From: Intrasporangium_A sp051961875 | GTDB lineage: Bacteria > Actinomycetota > Actinomycetes > Actinomycetales > Dermatophilaceae | Direction of reading: 5' to 3' | NCBI RefSeq assembly: GCF_051961875.1 | Contig: NZ_JBQCCV010000125.1 | Location: 65,163 to 129,162, forward strand | Length of the DNA stretch: 64,000 nucleotides | Translations under genes and position numbers: made by a program | Part shown: positions 31,425 to 42,100 of the stretch, piece after piece | How positions within the stretch are numbered: position 1 is the stretch's first letter | Layout: the number at the start of each line of letters is the position of its first letter | The notes under the pieces: model-generated | What the model was told of the DNA's origin: nothing | The model's input: the letters and a program-made list of their open reading frames with translations, nothing else | Database searches by the model: none

Positions 31425-32048
31425 ATGCTCAACCGTCTGCTGCGGGCAACGTTCACCAAGTTGCTCAGCCCGATCGCGCACGTGCTCCTGAGGCTCGGCG
31501 TCAGCCCTGACGTCGTCACGATCGTCGGCACCCTGGGCGTCTGCGCCGGCGCTCTCGTCTTCTTCCCCCGCGGGCAGCTCTGGATCGGCGTGCTCGTCAT
31601 CACCGCTTTCGTCTTCTCCGACACCGTCGATGGCATCATGGCCCGGGCGTCCGGGCGGTCGAGCAAGTGGGGCGCCTACCTCGACTCCACGCTGGACCGG
31701 GTCGGCGACGCGGCCGTCTTCGGCGGCCTCGTCCTCTACTTCACCCGCGACGGGGACAGCTCGCTCATGGCCGGCCTCGCCCTCGCCTGCCTCATCCTCG
31801 GCAGCGTCGTCTCCTACGCCAAGGCACGGGCCGAAGGACTCGACTTCACCGCCAACGTCGGCATCGCGGAGCGGGCCGACCGCCTCGTCGCTGTCCTGGT
31901 CGCGGCCTTCTTCGCCGACGTCTTCGACGTCCCGGTCCTGCTCGGTGCCGTCCTCGGCCTGCTCGCCGTCGCCAGCCTTGTCACGGTCGTCCAGCGGATG
32001 CTGACGGTGCGCCGTCAGGCGCTGGCCGCGGGGGAGGTCTCGCGGTGA
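31425..32048 (+). CDS. pgsA: Phosphatidylinositol phosphate synthase (CDP-alcohol phosphatidyltransferase)
   Basis: A 207-residue membrane enzyme with the CDP-alcohol phosphotransferase signature DxxDGxxARxxGxxxxxGxxxDxxxD, in SDTVDGIMARASGRSSKWGA and YLDSTLDRVGD. Around six transmembrane segments are visible. In actinobacteria the member at this operon position joins CDP-diacylglycerol and inositol phosphate. Its stop overlaps the next start (GTGA). Confidence 0.88.
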   Translation: MLNRLLRATFTKLLSPIAHVLLRLGVSPDVVTIVGTLGVCAGALVFFPRGQLWIGVLVITAFVFSDTVDGIMARASGRSSKWGAYLDSTLDRVGDAAVFGGLVLYFTRDGDSSLMAGLALACLILGSVVSYAKARAEGLDFTANVGIAERADRLVAVLVAAFFADVFDVPVLLGAVLGLLAVASLVTVVQRMLTVRRQALAAGEVSR

Positions 32049-33016
32049 GACGTGCCCCCCTCGGCGGTCGGCTCACGGGTGCTGCGAGCGTGCTCGGGTT
32101 CCGCCTCGGCTGGTCGGCCGTGCGCGCGATGCCCGAGCGAGCGGCATACGGGCTGTTCGCGCGGATCGCCGACGTGGCCGTCTGGCGGGGTGGGAAGGGC
32201 ATCGAGCGGCTCCGGAGCAACTACGCCAGGGTGCGCCCAGAGCTGACGCCCGCCGAGCTCGACGAGCTCGTCCACGACGGCATGCGCTCGTACATGCGCT
32301 ACTACTGCGAGGCCTTCCGGCTGCCGTCCCTGCGTCCGGAGCAGATCGACCGTGCGGCGAGGGTCACCGGCTTCGAGGAGATGCGCGATACGTGTCGGGC
32401 CGGCGGCACGGCGATCGTCTTTGTCGGGCACCTCGGCAACTTCGACATGGCGGCGGCCTGGTCGGCCCGCAACCTTGCCCCGGTGACCACCGTCGCGGAG
32501 CGCCTCAAGCCGGAGGAGGTCTTCCAGGACTTCGTCGCCTTCCGCAACAGCATCCAGATGGACATCATCCCCCTCGAGGGCGGGGACAACCCGTTCCACG
32601 AGCTGCTCCGGGCGGCCAAGAAGGGCGGCCGGCTCATCGCCCTCGCGAGCGACCGCGACCTGACCGCCAACGGCGTGGAGGTCGACTTGCTCGGGCACCG
32701 GGCACGGATGGCGAAGGGCCCTGCCCTCCTCTCGCTGATGACCGGTTCCCCCCTGTATGCCGCGCGCGTCCACTACGAGAAGGCTCCGCACGGCGAGGGG
32801 TTGGGTGGCTACCGCACGCTCGTCGAGGTGAGCCCGCGCCTCACCCCGCGCGTCAGCGGCGGCACCGCCGAGCTCGCCCAGGACCTCGTGCAGCAGTGTG
32901 CGGACCACCTCGCGGAGACCATCCGCTCGCACACGAGCAGCTGGCACATGCTGCAGCGGGTGTTCGTCGACGACCTCGACCCCGTCCGCGCGCCGGCACG
33001 AGGGGCTGTCACGTGA
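32045..33016 (+). CDS. Phosphatidylinositol mannoside acyltransferase (LpxL/HtrB family)
   Basis: A 323-residue acyltransferase. The catalytic H-x4-D-like motif is VGHLGNFD at about residue 130. Other LpxL-family segments are FRNSIQMDIIPLEGG, LIALASDRDLTANGVEVDLLG and MAKGPALLSLMTGSPLYAARV. In the order pgsA-acyltransferase-pimA it corresponds to mycobacterial PatA (Rv2611c), which acylates PIM mannose. It starts at GTG inside the pgsA stop. Confidence 0.87.
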   Translation: MRRAPLGGRLTGAASVLGFRLGWSAVRAMPERAAYGLFARIADVAVWRGGKGIERLRSNYARVRPELTPAELDELVHDGMRSYMRYYCEAFRLPSLRPEQIDRAARVTGFEEMRDTCRAGGTAIVFVGHLGNFDMAAAWSARNLAPVTTVAERLKPEEVFQDFVAFRNSIQMDIIPLEGGDNPFHELLRAAKKGGRLIALASDRDLTANGVEVDLLGHRARMAKGPALLSLMTGSPLYAARVHYEKAPHGEGLGGYRTLVEVSPRLTPRVSGGTAELAQDLVQQCADHLAETIRSHTSSWHMLQRVFVDDLDPVRAPARGAVT

Positions 33017-34188
33017 GGATCGGGATCGTCTGCCCCTACTCGTTCGACCTGCCCGGCGGGGTGCAGTTCCACGTCCGGGACCTCGCGGAGTACTTCCTCG
33101 GCGACGGCCACGACGTCTCGGTCCTCGCGCCAGCCGACAGCGACACGGAGCTGCCCGAGTACGTCGTCTCGGCGGGTCGGGCGACCCCGGTCCGCTACAA
33201 CGGGTCGGTGGCGCGGCTGAACTTCGGACCGGTCACGGCGGGCAAGGTGAGCCGGTGGCTCGACCACGGGGAGTTCGACGTCCTCCACCTGCACGAACCG
33301 GTCACCCCGAGCGTCAGTGTCCTTGCGCTGCTCGCGGCCGACGGCCCCATCGTCGCGACCTTCCACACCTCGATGGTCCGGTCGCGCACCATGCAGACCG
33401 CCTACCCGCTCGTGCGCCCCAGCCTCGAGAAGATCGCCGGCCGGATCGCGGTCAGCGAGGACGCCCGCCGGACCGTGACGACCCACATCGGGGGCGACGC
33501 CGTCGTCATCCCGAACGGCGTCTACGTCGACCGCTTCGCCCGCGCCCCGAAGCGAGCCGAGTGGGTCGGCACGGCGGAGCGGCCGACGATCGCCTTCCTC
33601 GGCCGGATGGCGGAGCCGCGCAAGGGCCTGCCCGTCCTCGCCGCCGCCCTGCCCGAGGTGCTGCGCGAGCTCCCGGGCCTGCGTGTCCTGGTCGCCGGCC
33701 CCGGAGACGTCGAGCATGTCACCGACGGGATGCCCCCCGGTGTCGCCGACGCCTGCGAGTTCCTCGGCGCCGTCTCCGATGAGGACAAGGCCTCCCTGCT
33801 CGCCTCCGTCGACGTCTACGTCGCCCCGAACACCGGCGGCGAGAGCTTCGGCATCATCCTCATCGAGGCCATGTCCGCCGGGTCGTGCGTGCTCGCGAGC
33901 GACCTGCCCGCCTTTTCCCGGGTGCTCGACGGCGGACGGGCCGGGGCACTGTTCCGCAACGAGGAGCCGGCCCACCTGGCCCACGCGCTCCTCGCCCTGC
34001 TCGGCGACCCTGAGCGGCGCGCGGTGCTGGCCGAGGCCGGCCGGCAGCGGGCCCGACAGTTCGACTGGTCGGTCGTCGCGGCCAAGATCATGGCGGTCTA
34101 CGAGACCGTCATCGAGGGACGCAGCGCTGCGCTCACCCCGCCCGCCGGCCGGTGGAGCCGGTTCCTGCGCGGAGGACTGGGCCGATGA
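33013..34188 (+). CDS. pimA: Phosphatidyl-myo-inositol mannosyltransferase PimA (GT4)
   Basis: A 391-residue GT-B glycosyltransferase. MRIGIVCPYSFDLPGGVQFH with the Gly-Gly loop begins it. HLHEPVTPSVSVLAL, ATFHTSMVRSRTM and the C-terminal PNTGGESFGIILIEAMSAG (nucleotide-sugar site) follow. It adds the first mannose from GDP-mannose to phosphatidylinositol at the inner membrane face. The GTG overlaps the upstream stop and its own stop overlaps the next ATG. Confidence 0.93.
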   Translation: MRIGIVCPYSFDLPGGVQFHVRDLAEYFLGDGHDVSVLAPADSDTELPEYVVSAGRATPVRYNGSVARLNFGPVTAGKVSRWLDHGEFDVLHLHEPVTPSVSVLALLAADGPIVATFHTSMVRSRTMQTAYPLVRPSLEKIAGRIAVSEDARRTVTTHIGGDAVVIPNGVYVDRFARAPKRAEWVGTAERPTIAFLGRMAEPRKGLPVLAAALPEVLRELPGLRVLVAGPGDVEHVTDGMPPGVADACEFLGAVSDEDKASLLASVDVYVAPNTGGESFGIILIEAMSAGSCVLASDLPAFSRVLDGGRAGALFRNEEPAHLAHALLALLGDPERRAVLAEAGRQRARQFDWSVVAAKIMAVYETVIEGRSAALTPPAGRWSRFLRGGLGR

Positions 34189-34736
34189 CCGAGACACTCA
34201 CCTGGGTCTTCGCGGCGCTCTTCGTCCTCGTCATGATCGCCTGGTACCTCACCTACACCGCTGCCCGCCTCGACCGGCTCCACGTCCGGCTCACCGGCAC
34301 GGTCGCGGCCCTCGACGCGCAGCTGGTGCGGCGGGCGGAGGCCTCGGTCGAGCTCGCCAACAGTGGGCTGGTCGACGGTGCCACGGCCCTCATCCTGGCC
34401 GGCGCGGCGGCCCAGTCGCTCGAGACCCCGGACGTGGACGGCGAGATCCGGGAGGCGGTCGAGAGCGACCTCACCGAGGTCCTGAGCCTCACCCTCACGC
34501 CCGAGCTCGTCGACCACCTCCGGCTGTCCGGGCCGCTGGGGGAGGACCACCTCGACCGGCTCTCCTCGGCCTGTACCCGGGTCCAGCTCGCGCGGCGCTT
34601 CCACAACGACGCGGTGACCGATGTCCGAAGGGTCCGGCGCCAGCTCGTCGTCCGGCTCTTCCACCTCGCCGGTCACACCCCGATGCCGGTCACCGTCGAG
34701 TTCAACGACGAGGTCCCACCCGGCCTGGAGCGGTGA
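34185..34736 (+). CDS. Membrane-anchored protein of unknown function in the PIM operon
   Basis: A 183-residue protein: one N-terminal transmembrane helix (LTWVFAALFVLVMIAWYLTY), then a helical soluble domain with LHVRLTGTVAALDAQLVRRA and ARRFHNDAVTDVRRVRRQ. The pattern of an N-terminal helix followed by long helices, including FHNDAV, loosely recalls LemA-type proteins. It is coupled to pimA by ATGA, and a membrane protein also follows pimA in mycobacteria (Rv2609c). Its function is not known. Confidence 0.75.
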   Translation: MTETLTWVFAALFVLVMIAWYLTYTAARLDRLHVRLTGTVAALDAQLVRRAEASVELANSGLVDGATALILAGAAAQSLETPDVDGEIREAVESDLTEVLSLTLTPELVDHLRLSGPLGEDHLDRLSSACTRVQLARRFHNDAVTDVRRVRRQLVVRLFHLAGHTPMPVTVEFNDEVPPGLER

Positions 34737-34833
34737 CGGCCGCAGCCATGGACGGGCGGTCGGGGCGCGCAGGTTCCGGCCGTACCCTTTTCTGCATCCG
34801 CAGACGAACGCCTCATCGAGAAAGCAGGAGACC

Positions 34834-35757
34834 GTGAGCAGCACTGGCACGACGGGCACGACGCCCACGTCCGAGACGGGCACCGGCACGACCCGCGTCA
34901 AGCGCGGGATGGCCGAGATGCTCAAGGGCGGCGTCATCATGGACGTCGTCACCCCCGACCAGGCGAAGATCGCCGAGGACGCCGGGGCCGTCGCCGTCAT
35001 GGCGCTCGAGCGCGTCCCGGCCGACATCCGGGCCCAGGGTGGCGTCTCCCGGATGAGCGACCCGGACATGATCGACGGCATCATCAGCGCGGTCTCGATC
35101 CCGGTCATGGCCAAGGCGCGGATCGGCCACTTCGTGGAGGCCCAGGTGCTGCAGAGCCTCGGCGTCGACTACATCGACGAGTCCGAGGTGCTGACGCCGG
35201 CCGACTACGCCAACCACATCGACAAGTGGGCCTTCACGGTTCCCTTCGTCTGCGGCGCGACCAACCTGGGCGAGGCCCTCCGCCGGATCACCGAGGGCGC
35301 GGCGATGATCCGCTCCAAGGGCGAGGCCGGCACCGGCGACGTCTCCAACGCGACGACCCACATGCGCTCGATCCGCGCCGAGATCCGGCGCCTGCAGAAC
35401 CTCCCCGAGGACGAGCTCTACGTCGCCGCCAAGGAGCTGCAGGCGCCCCACGACCTCGTCGTCGAGGTCGCCCGTGCGGGCAAGCTGCCCGTCGTGCTCT
35501 TCACGGCCGGCGGCATCGCCACCCCCGCGGACGCCGCGATGATGATGCAGCTCGGTGCCGAGGGCGTCTTCGTCGGCTCGGGCATCTTCAAGTCCGGCGA
35601 CCCCGCCAAGCGGGCCGAGGCGATCGTCAAGGCGACGACCTTCTACGACGACCCGGACGTCATCGCGAAGGTCTCCCGCGGCCTGGGTGAGGCGATGGTC
35701 GGCATCAACGTCGACGAGATCCCGCAGCCGCACCGGCTCGCCGAGCGCGGCTGGTGA
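34834..35757 (+). CDS. pdxS: Pyridoxal 5'-phosphate synthase subunit PdxS
   Basis: A 307-residue TIM barrel that builds PLP from ribose 5-phosphate, glyceraldehyde 3-phosphate and ammonia supplied by PdxT. Highly conserved segments seen are GGVIMDVVTPDQAKIAEDAG, MALERVPADIRAQGGVSRM, SIPVMAKARIGHFVEAQ, DESEVLTPAD and FTAGGIATPADAAMMMQLGA. The first 22 residues are a Thr/Ser/Gly tail. GTG 34834 has GCAGGAG upstream. Its partner pdxT lies 7.4 kb downstream, beyond an accessory insert. Confidence 0.95.
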   Translation: MSSTGTTGTTPTSETGTGTTRVKRGMAEMLKGGVIMDVVTPDQAKIAEDAGAVAVMALERVPADIRAQGGVSRMSDPDMIDGIISAVSIPVMAKARIGHFVEAQVLQSLGVDYIDESEVLTPADYANHIDKWAFTVPFVCGATNLGEALRRITEGAAMIRSKGEAGTGDVSNATTHMRSIRAEIRRLQNLPEDELYVAAKELQAPHDLVVEVARAGKLPVVLFTAGGIATPADAAMMMQLGAEGVFVGSGIFKSGDPAKRAEAIVKATTFYDDPDVIAKVSRGLGEAMVGINVDEIPQPHRLAERGW

Positions 35758-35790
35758 CGGCCCGCGTCGGCTGACGTCAGCACGCACCCG

Positions 35791-35825
35791 GTATGCCGCC
35801 GAGCGGACCCCGCGCGGCGGCATAC
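35791..35825. terminator. Bidirectional hairpin from GTATGCCGCC words
   Basis: GTATGCCGCC (35791-35800) is perfectly complementary to GGCGGCATAC (35816-35825), between pdxS and the convergent kynureninase pseudogene. The stem is made of the same word as the hairpin at 13312-13342. Confidence 0.6.
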
Positions 35826-35888
35826 TGTGTGGGTGGCTGGGCGGCGCGAGGACATGGGCGGCGTCGCGCGCACTCCAGCCTACGGAGC

Positions 35889-37180
35889 TCAGGTGACCGC
35901 GCCCCGCTGGGCGAACTCGGGACGCTGGAACTCGCCACCGTCGAGGACCTCGCCGAGGTGGCGGGCGGCCTCGACGACCTCGACATGGGTCACGTAGAGC
36001 GGCGCGAAGCCGAGGCGGATGATGTCCGGCTCCCGGAAGTCGCCGATCACGCCACGCGCGATGAGGGCCTGGACGATGGCGAAGGCGTCGGGGTGACGCA
36101 GCGAGACCTGGGAGCCCCGGCGGTCCGGATCCCGGGGCGTGACCACCTCCAGGCTCTGTCCGAGCGCGTCCACCGCCTGGATGAAAAGGCTTGTCAACGA
36201 GAGGGACTGGCGCCGGAGCGCCTCGGGGAGACGTCGTCGAAAGCCCCCAGCGCCGCCTCGAGTGCCAGCATCGAGAGCAGCGGTGGGGTGCCGCTGCACA
36301 GGCGGGCGATCCCGGGGGCGGGGGTGTAGCCGGGCGTCATGGCGAACGGGCGGGCGTGCCCGGTCCATCCCGGGAGCGGCTGGTCGAAGAGGGCCTGGTG
36401 GCGCTCCGCGACATAGGCGAACGCCGGCGCGCCCGGGCCGCCGTTGAGGTACTTGTAGCCGCAGCCGACCGCGAGGTCGACCCCGGACTCGTCGAGCCCG
36501 ACCGCCATGGCACCCGCCGAGTGGCACAGGTCCCAGCAGGCGAGTGCGCCCACCTCGTGCGCGGCAGCGGTGATGCCCGGCAGGTCCCAGCGCTCCCCGG
36601 TCCGGTAGTCGACGTGCGAGTATGCGACGACGGCGAGCGACTCTCCGGCCTCCGCGATCGCGGAGATCGCATCCTGCGGCGGGACGCGACGGATCTGCAG
36701 GCCGACGAGACCGGCCGCGGAGTGGGCCATGTAGAGATCCGTGGGGAACGAGTCCGGGTCCGTCAGCATGACGGTGCGGCCGGGCCGCAGCCGCGCGGCG
36801 CCGACGATCAGCTTGAAGAGGTTGACCGACGTGGAGTCCGTTACGACCACCTGTCCGGGCGCTGCGCCGACGAGCCGGCCCACCCGGTCACCGACCCGTA
36901 GCGGCGCGTGCCACCAGTCGGCCTCGTTCCACGACCGGATCAGACGGTCACCCCACTCACGGGTCATCACCTGACCCACGGCGTCGGGCACCGAATCTGG
37001 AAGCGCGCCAAGGGAGTTGCCGTCCAGGTAGATCACGCCATCAGGCAGCCGGAACCGGGCGCGGGCCGAGTGCAGCTCCGCTTGGGCGTCGAGTTCCGTG
37101 GCGCGGGCAACCAAGCCCTCGAGCGGGTCAGAAGCACGGAGGTTGGCGGGCACCGGGCTGTCACGTGGCTCTACGGGCAT
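35889..37180 (-). pseudogene. kynU: Kynureninase, interrupted by a frameshift
   Basis: Read with one frame change this gives about 430 residues of kynureninase, a PLP enzyme that splits kynurenine to anthranilate and alanine. The first frame (from ATG 37180) has YLDGNSLGALPDSVP, the PLP-lysine region GCGYKYLNGGPGAPAF and CSGTPPLLSMLALE, and stops at 36194. The other frame continues as EALRRQSLSLTSLFIQAVDAL, HPDAFAIVQALIARGVIGDF and LYVTHVEVVEAARHL to 35889. One base is missing in the GGGG run at 36225-36228 (plus strand). It may be a real disruption or a homopolymer sequencing error. Confidence 0.85.
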
Positions 37181-37301
37181 ACCGAGAACGTATCGCCTCG
37201 CACGACGAAGGACGGATGAGACATGGACGGCACGCCCTCAGGGCGGTCTGCTCCGCACACAGCCGCGCAGGCAGGGCCGGACACGGCGGAACCTTGCGGG
37301 C

Positions 37302-39026
37302 TCAGGCGCCGTCGGCCAGGAGCTGGGCCAGCTTGCGTTTGGGCACGCCGCCGAACTTCTGGCGGACGTTGAGGACGTGGTTGCGCGCGGTGCCGATGGA
37401 GATGTGGAGGTGGTCGGCGATCTCTTGCGCGGTGTAGCCCTTGGCGGCGAGCGTGGCCACCTCTCGCTCCCTCGCCGTGAGCCCGGCCGTCGACACGAGG
37501 CGCTGGCTCGCCGGCACCGCAGGCAGCCGCTGGCCCCGGTGCAGGCTGCGGTCGCGCAGCACAGCGGCCAACGAGCGCTCGGCACCATGCTGCTGGAAGA
37601 GGTCGATCGCACGCCACCGGAGGTTGTTGCCCGTGGCTGTGTCGGGGGCGACCCGGGCCGCGGCGTGGAACAGCTGTCCGGCCGTCATGGGTTCAGGCAG
37701 GGCTGCGAAGCGCTCGGCCGCCGCCACCACGAGGTTGTAGCCGTCGCGACCCGACACGAGACCGTCCACCGCGGTGCGGACCGCGGCGCCCCGGGCGTTC
37801 TGCGGCCAGAGTGGACCCATTGTCGCCACCCACGGCCGTGCCGCCGAGACGTCGGTCAGGGCCATGGTCAGCAGGAGGTCCTCCCAGCCGAACCGCACCT
37901 GCATACGTGCGGCGAGCTCGAGCGCCTGCGGCACCTCTCGCAGCGGCGCCGGCTCCTGCCTCGCCACGCGCAAGGACGCACGGACGGACTGCGCAAGCCA
38001 GAGCATCTGCTCGTCGAACGCGATGTGACCGAGGGTGTCGTCGATGACCTTCGGGTCGGGCCGGCCTTCGCGCTCGAGGGCGACCGCTCCCAGGGCGATC
38101 CCGGCCATGCCGGTGGCCATCTGGGGGCGGCCCTGCCGGGCCGCGCGGGCCGCGGCCTGCGCGGCGGCGAGGTCGCCGGTGCGCCAGTGCACCAGGGCCT
38201 CCACGGCGGCGAACTTGCGAGCCCAGGTCGCCCCGTGCGCCAGCAGCTTGCCCTCCGCGGCGACGCGCCGGGCCAGCGCGTAGTCACCATGGCCATAGGC
38301 GGTATGGGCCCAGTTGAACTGGTTGAGGCTTGCGATCTCGGCCGTGATGGCGTCAGGGCTGGACGGCAGCACCTCCGACGCCTCCCGCCAGTGCTCCAGT
38401 GCTTCCGGACGGTCGAGGTAGGTCTCGCACCCCGCGAGGCGGCCCGCGCAGAAGGCGATCGCCCAGGGGTCACGAGTGCGCCGCGCGAGGGCCAGCCCCT
38501 CACGGCCCACTCTGATCCGGTAGTCGCCGCTCAACCCGTCCTCGCGCGGCCAGCAGAGCTCGCCGAGTGTGACCGCCTGACCGCGCAGGTCGCCAGCGAG
38601 CCGGAACTCTGCCAGGGCACGGCTGAGGATCTCGGGCGTCTCGGCGGCGGTGCCGGCCCGGCCGCGGGTGAACAGGAGAGCCCCGCGGGCCCCGGGAGAC
38701 CCGACCTCCTCGGCCAGCCGCTCGAGGAACGGGTGCGCCTCGAGCAGCTCGGTGCCCCAAGCGCAGACGACGACGGCCAGTTCGCCGATGGCGACCCGGT
38801 CATCATCGGGTGCCCCTCGCGACAGCGCGGCCGCGGTGGACATGAGGAGGTCGAGGGCCGCGCGGGTCTCGCCTCGCAGTCCCAACCCTTCGGCCTCGCG
38901 CAAGGTGGCGCGCAGGCCAGGGGAGACGACAGTCGCGAACGACGCCAGGGCCGACTGCGACGAGACCCGCCGGCGCACCCTGACCCTGGCGGGACGGCCG
39001 CTCGAACGGGTGAGGGCTGTCGTCAC
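37302..39026 (-). CDS. LuxR-type transcriptional regulator with large helical sensor region
   Basis: A protein of about 574 residues. The last 65 are a LuxR/GerE helix-turn-helix: LTAREREVATLAAKGYTAQE, IADHLHISIGTARNHVLNVR. The rest is Ala/Leu/Arg-rich helical repeat, TPR-like, without a nucleotide-binding P-loop, so it is not a complete LAL regulator. It is divergent from the secreted metalloprotease-like gene and is its likely regulator. I chose GTG 39026, with TATCTT six bases upstream, as leaderless; GTG 39074 is an alternative start. Confidence 0.82.
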   Translation of the reverse strand: MTTALTRSSGRPARVRVRRRVSSQSALASFATVVSPGLRATLREAEGLGLRGETRAALDLLMSTAAALSRGAPDDDRVAIGELAVVVCAWGTELLEAHPFLERLAEEVGSPGARGALLFTRGRAGTAAETPEILSRALAEFRLAGDLRGQAVTLGELCWPREDGLSGDYRIRVGREGLALARRTRDPWAIAFCAGRLAGCETYLDRPEALEHWREASEVLPSSPDAITAEIASLNQFNWAHTAYGHGDYALARRVAAEGKLLAHGATWARKFAAVEALVHWRTGDLAAAQAAARAARQGRPQMATGMAGIALGAVALEREGRPDPKVIDDTLGHIAFDEQMLWLAQSVRASLRVARQEPAPLREVPQALELAARMQVRFGWEDLLLTMALTDVSAARPWVATMGPLWPQNARGAAVRTAVDGLVSGRDGYNLVVAAAERFAALPEPMTAGQLFHAAARVAPDTATGNNLRWRAIDLFQQHGAERSLAAVLRDRSLHRGQRLPAVPASQRLVSTAGLTAREREVATLAAKGYTAQEIADHLHISIGTARNHVLNVRQKFGGVPKRKLAQLLADGA

Positions 39027-39041
39027 GTGACGAAGATATAG
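39021..39041. promoter_or_regulatory. Palindrome over the LuxR-regulator start, with -10 box
   Basis: CGTCACGTGACG (39021-39032) is a perfect 12-bp palindrome spanning the proposed GTG start. On the minus strand TATCTT (39038-39033) lies six bases before it. It may be an autoregulatory site. Confidence 0.45.
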
Positions 39042-39131
39042 GTAGTTCTTGCAGATTCCACGGAATAGCAACACGTCGTTTGCTTGGGTCGGACGCGCTC
39101 ACCCGCGCATCGACCCGACTGGAGGATCTGA

Positions 39132-42100
39132 ATGCGTTCCATCACACCCCGCGTGGTCGCTGCATCGTCCTTGGCGACGGTGCTCGCCACGATCGTCCTC
39201 GCAGGCGGCGCCGGAGCGTCCAGTCCTGCGGCATCGACTCTGTCACCGGCGGCCAGCGGCGACACGAGCACCGTTCAGTGGACGGGCGGACCCTACAACG
39301 GCGCGGTCCTCGCACCGGAGAGCTGCACCTCCACGACGTGCGACACACACACGCTCAACCTGTCCATCCCGCAGGACTACTGGCAGGGCCACTCCGGCAC
39401 CGTCAAGGTCGAGATCTCCTGGACCTCCACCGCGGACGACTACGACCTTTACGTGAGCGACTCCACGGGCCGCAAGATCGCGCAGAGCGCGTCGGGCGGA
39501 ACGACTCGCGAGGCTGTCGACCTCGGCGCGCTTGCGCCCGGTGCCTACAGCGTCAAGGTCGTGCCGTACACGAGCGTCGCGTCGAGCTACACGGGCACGG
39601 CCACCCTGACGAGCTCGGCGGTCCCGATCGGCATGAAGTACCCCGAGACCCGCAAGGCGGTCGAGGACGAGCTCGTCGTGGACTACCCGCTCAACGTGGT
39701 GTTCGTCGGTCGCAAGCCCAGCCCGGCCGAGGTCGCCGAGCTCAAGGCCTGGACGCCGGACCACTACAAGCCGACGGTCGCGACCAAGACGACAGCGGGC
39801 GGCGAGCTGACGGGGGTCGGCGCGGGGCTGCTCAACTGGAACAAGGACCACGTCTCGGGCGATCCCTACTTCGAGGGGATCCGTTTCAACTACAAGGTCA
39901 ACGTCCTCGCGGCCTCCGACGCCTACGCGAAGGCGCTCTTCCAGGTGGCCAAAGACGCCACCGCGCGCGGTCAGTCGTACCACGGCGGCGTGACGAGCAC
40001 GCGGACCGTGAACCAGGTCAAGTACGACACGGTGTTCGGCAACCTTCGGGTCGTCGCCAAGGGCGGTGACCTCTCCTACAAGGTCGCCGACCCGACGAAG
40101 ACGGACCTCGTCGACGCCTATGCGGTCGAGGACTGGATGTTCAGCTCGCGGTACGACGCCAAGTGGGAGTGCGCGTTCACGAACGTCGAGACCGGTGCCT
40201 GTGCCGACCCGTCGGTCATCAACCCCGACGCGGGTGCCTACCACGACCCGTACTACGACAAGCAGGGCCTCAACCTCGACCGGATGCCGCAAGGCCCGAG
40301 CCAGGGAGCGTCGTTCTTCTTCCTCGACACCTTCACCCCTGACTACGCCAAGGACTACTTCCGCCCCAACGCGTACCACACGTACGGCACCGACAAGGTG
40401 ATCAACGGCGCCATCGGCCCCAAGGCCACCGAGGCCGGGGGATCCTGGCGGATCACCGACCCTGACACCGGTGGCTGGGACGGCGTCGACTTCGCCCGCA
40501 CGTGGGGCGGCCGCTACCGGTTCCACTTCGTCGACCTCGGCGCGGCACCCAACGACTACGAGTCCGCGACCTGGGCCGGCAAGGGCCTGGGCATGTCGAG
40601 CGACTACCCCCACGGCGACCCGCCGGTGTGGCAGTACGCAGCCGACCCGCTGTGGCAGCAGCAAGGTGACACGTGCAAGACCGACGGCACCCCGATCGCC
40701 GGCTTGAACCTCCCGTACAACAACAACACGCCATGCCGGATGATGCCGCGTCTCGCACGCGACGTCGCCTACGGCCTGTTCTTCCGCTCGACCGCCGGGT
40801 ACCTCTACCGACCGATCCCACGGGGCGACACCTACTGGCTGGCGGTGTCGAACTGGACCGACTTCTACTCGCGTCCGCAGTGGGTGCAGGGCCAGCTCAC
40901 CAACGCTCCGTGGTACGGCACGTGGTGGACCGACATGGACAAGCTGTACAAGATCGGCAGCGTCGCCGGTGGCACGAGGCAGGACGACACGTTGCGTTGG
41001 CTGTCCTCCGCAACTCCGTACGCCCGGTGGGTGGGCCGCAAGGGCGAGACGATCCCGCTCTACGACCCGACGAACAACCAGCCGAGCGGCAAGGTGCTCG
41101 ACACGTCCCCGAAGTACGCCGACCTGCCGGCCCCGGCCACGCATGTCGAGACCAAGAGCGGCGCCAAGCTCGCCCCCGAACCGCTCTACGACGGCACGCA
41201 CAGCGTTGTCACCTACGGCGACAAGACGGTTGACCTCACAGCGGTCCAGGAGGCCCTCGAGAAGGCCAAGGCCGCCGGCAGCGGCCTCGGCCCCGGCTAC
41301 GACGGCGCGGTCTCGCACGAGTCCTTCCGCGACTTCATCGACGCGCACCCTGACGGCATCGCCGACCACGTCGAAGGCGTCAACACCATCCCGGCGATCA
41401 ACGTGGTCTTCGAGAAGACGCTCACGTGGGCCCTTCCGGCCATCGTCGGGGGCATCGCGGTCGGCACGAACGACGGCGAGGCGTGGGGTGTCATGAACAA
41501 CGTCAACGACCGGTTCAAGTCGAGCGCCTCGCACTACCCGGGTGTCCAGCCCGGTGACGCGCCCGGGTCGAAGCGGTCCGTGACGAGCACCTCCCTGCCG
41601 ACGCAGGACAGTGGCGGCGGCTTCAGCTACACCATCGAGCATGAGGCCGCGCACAACCTCGGCCTCTCGCACCCGCACGACGGCTCCTACGGGGTCGACC
41701 GCTGCCCGGTGGGCCACCCGCAGGCCGGCCAGTGGGAGTGCTACTGGAACGGGCTCGGCTGGATGTACGACATCTCCGCCGCTCCCACCACGTACGCCAT
41801 GTCCTACCGCCCCTACGAGGTCGAGGACCAGGACAACCTCCAGCGCGGCCACACGGCTGAGTACCTCATCGGTGCGCAGGAGTCCCTGACCCAGCGTCTC
41901 GTCGAGGAGGCCACGGCCGGCCGAACGGCTCCGTCCGCGAAGTGGGGCTCGGACTTCGGCCGGATGAAGCAGTGGCGCACCCAGGTCGGCGAACTCTTCC
42001 GCAAGGGCGACTACCTCCACGCGGAGTACGCCGCGCGCAACGCGGCCCTCGCCGCCCGGGGAGTGCCGCAGACCGCGGCCAACACGTCCGACCCGAGGCT

